Shown here: positions 59,849 through 64,000 of the stretch, piece after piece | Layout: each line of letters opens with the position of its first letter | How positions within the stretch are numbered: position 1 is the stretch's first letter | Assembly: GCA_028583605.1 (NCBI GenBank) | Contig: CM053329.1 | Span: 34,868,992 to 34,932,991, forward strand | Direction of reading: 5' to 3' | Length of the DNA stretch: 64,000 bases | Source: Dastarcus helophoroides | Taxonomy: Eukaryota; Arthropoda; Insecta; Coleoptera; Bothrideridae | Program-made: the position numbers and the translations under genes | The notes under the pieces: generated by a model | Database searches by the model: none | What the model was told of the DNA's origin: nothing | Seen by the model: only the letters and a program-made list of their open reading frames with translations

Positions 59849-61059
59849 AAATCGATACGGCGATAAAAAATTTAATCCTAACGAACGACAAGGTTTCAAC
59901 AAAAAAACTACGAAAAGGTCGTTATTGAGTTACGGGATTTCGTTGTTCGAGTAAAATGGCGTTGTAGCCATTCATACAAATGATTTTAGTTTTTACAAAC
60001 AAAAGGACTCATTCCTTTGTACCTTCTTAATTCATTTATGTATTGTTACGTAAAAGTTCACCTTCATCAAATATTAACTGGTTAATTAAACTTTTATGCT
60101 GTTTAACTTGCGTTTCAATGAAATTTATTTCCTTTTATGTTGTAATAATATGGAGCACTTCCTCGCAATAAAATTGATGATAAAAACTTATAATGTGCAG
60201 GAAACTAAATAAAACTAACGCAAAAGTTTAAACGTTTTATTAATTATAAGTAAATTAAGTAACTGTTTTATTTGTGAACTTTACAACTTTATCTTCGAAC
60301 CACTAATATACACTATGCTTTACATTTTGTGGAGCCACTCTTATATTTTGGTTGGTGTTGGCAATGAATGAGTGAAAGAATGGTAGCAAAGGAGATGGTG
60401 GGTAAGCAGTTCTGCTATAGCCATCAGGCGACAAACTTCAACAAAAGAAAACGTTGTATATACATACCCCTTAAAAAGGCCTACCTCCTTTATTGAGAAG
60501 GTATTACCGCACACCAAGGGCGCATTAAAGCGGTACCTGTCACATTACCTAATGAGGAAGAAAGTCGGCCGCCCTCACGCCCATCTCGATCACTAGCATC
60601 CGAACACCTCGACCGCCAATGAATTGCACACCAAGGGCTGTACTTTCCCGCATAAAAGCGGTACCTAACACATTGACTAATGAGGAAGAAAGTTGACCGC
60701 CCTCACGCCCATCTCGATCCCTATCATCCGAACACATGGACTTAATAAATTGAATGTAATCGACAAATCACATCATCAAAATACGCATCGTGAATTGTGA
60801 CTCTCAGAGCACTGGCTGTACCAGCTTGTGCTGCACATCAACACGCCGCGCTAACGCGTTTGGATAAATGAGTAAACTACGGGTTGCGTAAAGATGCAAG
60901 TTGCGGGGGTAAACTTCGTGTTACCATCACGCGTGACCGTCACGCGTTAACAACGTATTCTACTGTTTTATCAATTTTATAAACTATTTCTTTAATGAAG
61001 GATTTTCTGACTAGAAGTTCACTTTACTCTTGTATTTTTTCTGTAATTTTTTATTTAAA
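59849..61059. other. unique intergenic DNA
   Basis: No gene recognised apart from the GC-rich duplication at 60509-60740. Reverse-strand open frame 60549-60737 lies within that duplication and is not credible. Confidence 0.35.
60509..60740. repeat. ~120-bp direct duplication, GC-rich
   Basis: gcacaccaagggc occurs at 60509 and 60626, then aaagcggtacct, aatgaggaagaaagt, ccgccctcacgcccatctcg and catccgaacac in the same order in both copies. The second copy has an extra ~11 bases. Unique in this window by its GC content; origin unknown. Confidence 0.85.
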
Positions 61060-64000
61060 AGTAGGTAGCAGACTGGAAGTTTCAGTCGTCCGAGGTAGTA
61101 CCACCCCACGTATCACTAGGAGGCGGTGAAATGATGCCTACATCATGTTTCCGTCTCTGACACGTGATCCGGTTTCTTCTATTCTTCTTTCCTCATTCTG
61201 TCCTTTTCGTTTTTTCATCTACTCTGATTTTTCTTCCAATTATTAAAAACAAACACTTGGTGCAAAAAATTCCGGAAGTAAGCTCCCTCCCGTTCGGATG
61301 TCCGGGTGGAGGGTGTAAGAGGGAATCCAAAACCGACGGAAAATTTTAATGTACCACGGGCCAAGTTTCTTTCAAACAATTCATTCAAAATTCAATTCTG
61401 AAACATTCGGGGTCTAAACTCAAATCTAAACTCGGTTCATCAATACCTTCAAAAGGAAAGACCCCATGTGCTGTCTCTGACAGAAACCCAAGTCTCCCCA
61501 TCCATCAATACAGTCCATTTGCTTTTTCCTAACTACGACTTGCACACAAAATTTTGACACAAGAGGGGAATTTGTGCTTTTACGAGAAGCGACCTGTCCT
61601 GTCAACGAGAAGAATCACTGGAATCTGCTGATCATGATGTGATTTGGCTGAAAATCTGCTCCAAAAACGAAGCAATATTCATTTGTTCACTTAATTGTCT
61701 CTAAACGATACCTCATACAGACAGCTCTTCTCTTATCTCTCCATAACCTTTGATCACCTACAGACGAATTATCCAAAATCTGAGGTTGTCTTTCTCGGTG
61801 ACTTTAACGTTCACAACATCCCCTGGTTAAGGTTTTCTTCCCGAACTGACGACGCGGAAAGGGTGGCAGAGGCTTTCGCCATCACTTGTGGACTATCGCA
61901 ATTAGTTGAGGAACAAATTACAAGTTCACCAAATTCGTATAAAATCTCTGTGACATCACCGCTTGGAAATTCGGATCACAAGCTTGTAGCAGCCTCTCTC
62001 TCGCTTCATATACCTCCTCCTTTCCAGACGCAGCCCCGTAGGGTTTGCATCTTTCTTATGGCAGCAAGTCTGCTTTAACTCAGACAACCCTTCCTTAGTC
62101 GCCGAAACTATTCTGATTGGTATGGAATGATCAATTCCGCACTCCCAAAAAAAGTTTGCTTCCAGTAAATCTTGGTTCAGTAAAAAATATGCTCGGGCTG
62201 TCTCCTGCAAAAATCGCGCAAATCGTTGTTGACGAAATAATCCCTCAGTCGAGACTCTGATCATATTTGTAGATGCACGAAATTCTTGTAAACAGATTAT
62301 TGACCAGGCAAAAGGTGATTTCGATCGTAAAATGCGCCAGAGGCTTATCAACTATCCGAACGGTTTTAGGTTCTTTTGAAGATTAGCAAAGTCGATTGGA
62401 AAGAATTTTACACCTTCAAATTTTCCACCTTTACTCGATGAAAATAGCAATATTGCTACTACCTTCAAAGAAAAGGCTGACATGTTAGCCTTAATGTTTG
62501 CTGGAAATTCCAGTCCTGATTCTCGAAACGCAGAACCTCCTATTCTTCCTGAAGTTGTTTTCAGACAACGCACAATCAGGAAGATTCTCCTTGAGTTCGA
62601 TACCTCGAAAGCTTCTGGCCTTGATGGTATTCCCGCTTAAGAAGTGCGCCCCAGAGTTGACCCCTGTCCTAAGTAAATTGTTCACACTCTCTTACAACAA
62701 AGGTGTATTCCCTAACCTCTGAAAATCTGCTAGAGTGCAGCCTGTCCCTGAAAAGGGAAAAAGGAATATGGCTAACAACTATCGCCCTATATCTTTGTCA
62801 TCCGTTATAACTAAAGTGATGGAAAAGGTTATCAACATCGAGATTCCCAAATATCTGGAGGAAAATAGAATCATCTCCTATAGGCAATACGGTTTTGGAC
62901 AACAACGTTTAACTGGCGTTATGTTACTCATATCTGTAACTCAGCTATGGAAAAACACGGTGAGGCTAGAATTGTGGCATTGGATATCTCAGAGGCTTAC
63001 GACAGAGTCTGGCACCAATCTCTTCTTGCCAAAGTAACATCTTATGGTCTTCCTCCTGGACTCTGTCATTTTATATCAAATTTTCTCGCTGATAGATCTC
63101 TTCAGGTCGTCGTCGATGGCATCTCATCCGAGACATTTGCGATTAACGCAGGGGTGCCTCAGGGGTCTGTTCTGTCTACTACTCTATTTCTGTCACACAT
63201 AAACTATCTCTTAGCTTCAACTTACAATCCTATATACAGCTAGGCAGATGATAGTAACCTTGTGTCATCTTTTTTCTCCGACAAACCATTACCTATTGCG
63301 GCTTCAGGTCGACTAAGCGAACAGCAGATACAGACGATTAATCGGGATCTCGAGATCATTCTGGAATGGGGTAAGAACAATTTGGTCGACTTCAACGCTT
63401 CAAATACTCAGGCCGCGGTTTTCTCTAAGAAAACATCAAGGGATAATGCAACAAACATACTAATGGACGGTAAAATCCTTCCCATGGGATCTAATCTATC
63501 TATCCTAGGAGTGAATGCGAGCACTAACTTCTCTTGGGACGATCATGTGCGCGCCATTGCCAAATCCGCGTTCTTCACATCTCATCAGCTATTTACACTA
63601 TACAAAGCTCAAGTTAGGCCAACACTAGCCAATACTGTTCTCGTGTTTGGAGTTCAGCCCCAAAACACACTTTAGCTCTCTTGGATTCAATTAAAAGAAG
63701 AGCGATTCGCCTAATTGATGACGAGAATGCCGATTCTCACGAAACACTAGAGCACAGGCGTAAGGCTGGTGACTTGTCTCTTTTCTACAAGTACTACCAT
63801 GGAAGATGCTCGCAGGAACTAATAGGATTGATCCTCCCAAGGACAAGATTCTTGAGGCATACTAGAGAGTCGGAGACAGCAAATTCCTGTGCGGTCCAGC
63901 TTGACACAGTGAGGACTCCTGTATACGGAGACTTTTTTTCTATAGAACTCCCAAGTTATGGAACTTGTTACCGAAAGGAATTTTCCCCAAAAATTACAAC
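61060..64000 (+). pseudogene. decayed non-LTR retrotransposon (endonuclease + reverse transcriptase), runs off window
   Basis: Likely 5' UTR at 61060-61170 (ccgaggtagtaccaccccac). Endonuclease remnants: LTETQVSPSI near 61480, FLGDFNVHNIPW at ~61788 and GNSDHKLV at ~61965 (APE-type catalytic motifs). Reverse transcriptase in three frames: DTSKASGLDGIP at ~62600, NNYRPISLSSVITKVMEK at 62774, ALDISEAYDRVWH at ~62974, AGVPQGSVLS at ~63147, then ADDS at 63244 preceded by a stop (63241-63243) where the Y/F of the (Y/F)ADD motif belongs. The C-terminal end continues to 64000 (SIKRRAIRLIDDEN; PKLWNLLPKGIFP). Many frameshifts and stops. The domain order and A-DD context fit the Jockey superfamily (CR1/L2/Kiri-like); the exact clade is a guess. 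Confidence 0.9.

Overview
This is eukaryotic nuclear DNA, very AT-rich, with short spliced exons, GT-AG introns and several families of non-LTR retrotransposon debris. The gene content (a couch-potato-type RNA-binding protein, a 20S proteasome alpha-2 subunit, a TopBP1/mus101 DNA-damage scaffold) and the introns as short as 50 nt point to an insect. A beetle is my guess from general appearance only.

Layout. (1) About 1-25.9 kb: the 3' half of a couch potato (cpo)-like gene on the + strand. Three convincing exons (7004-7134 or 7140, 12932-13140, 21925-22105) keep one frame across 5-9 kb introns, and a possible terminal exon lies at 25868. The introns are filled with satellite-like DNA built on a degenerate GAAATTTCGA theme: a ~168-bp array (3.4-5.1 kb), a ~565-bp array (8.9-10.5 kb), a ~275-bp array (11.2-12.0 kb), a ~446-bp array (17.4-18.7 kb) and a clean 171-bp array (22.9-25.3 kb). 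(2) 25.9-41.1 kb: no gene recognised. It holds ~185-bp and 445-bp tandem repeats, long hairpins, a calmer unique block (31.5-33.8 kb) and a 5.4-kb degenerate 31-bp minisatellite (33.9-39.3 kb). (3) 41.1-42.0 kb: a four-exon PSMA2 gene, + strand, with one extra base that shifts the frame in exon 3. (4) 43.07-53.95 kb: a complete 16-exon TopBP1 gene on the - strand, 1223 codons in one consistent frame, convergent with PSMA2. One intron holds a 1.6-kb almost pure purine tract; another holds a LINE 3' relic. (5) 54-61 kb: mostly AT-rich intergenic DNA with a few higher-complexity blocks and one weak candidate first exon. (6) 61.06 kb to the end: a decayed LINE (endonuclease plus reverse transcriptase) running off the window.

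A dispersed foldback element recurs about ten times (2.1, 2.4-2.7, 6.3, 10.8, 16.9, 17.1, 22.2, 30.2-30.7, 36.0 kb). Its copy at 36043-36157 is flanked by a perfect 13-bp target-site duplication and ends in an A-run, so it moved by retrotransposition. The core of its arms resembles, without matching, a hammerhead ribozyme such as those carried by Penelope-like elements. I regard this family, the PSMA2 frameshift and the giant purine tract as the best leads. I found no operon-like or defence-type system.

How the genes relate: the three genes are functionally unconnected housekeeping or neural genes. Convergence of PSMA2 and TopBP1, whose poly(A) signals lie about 1 kb apart, is the only structural relation visible.
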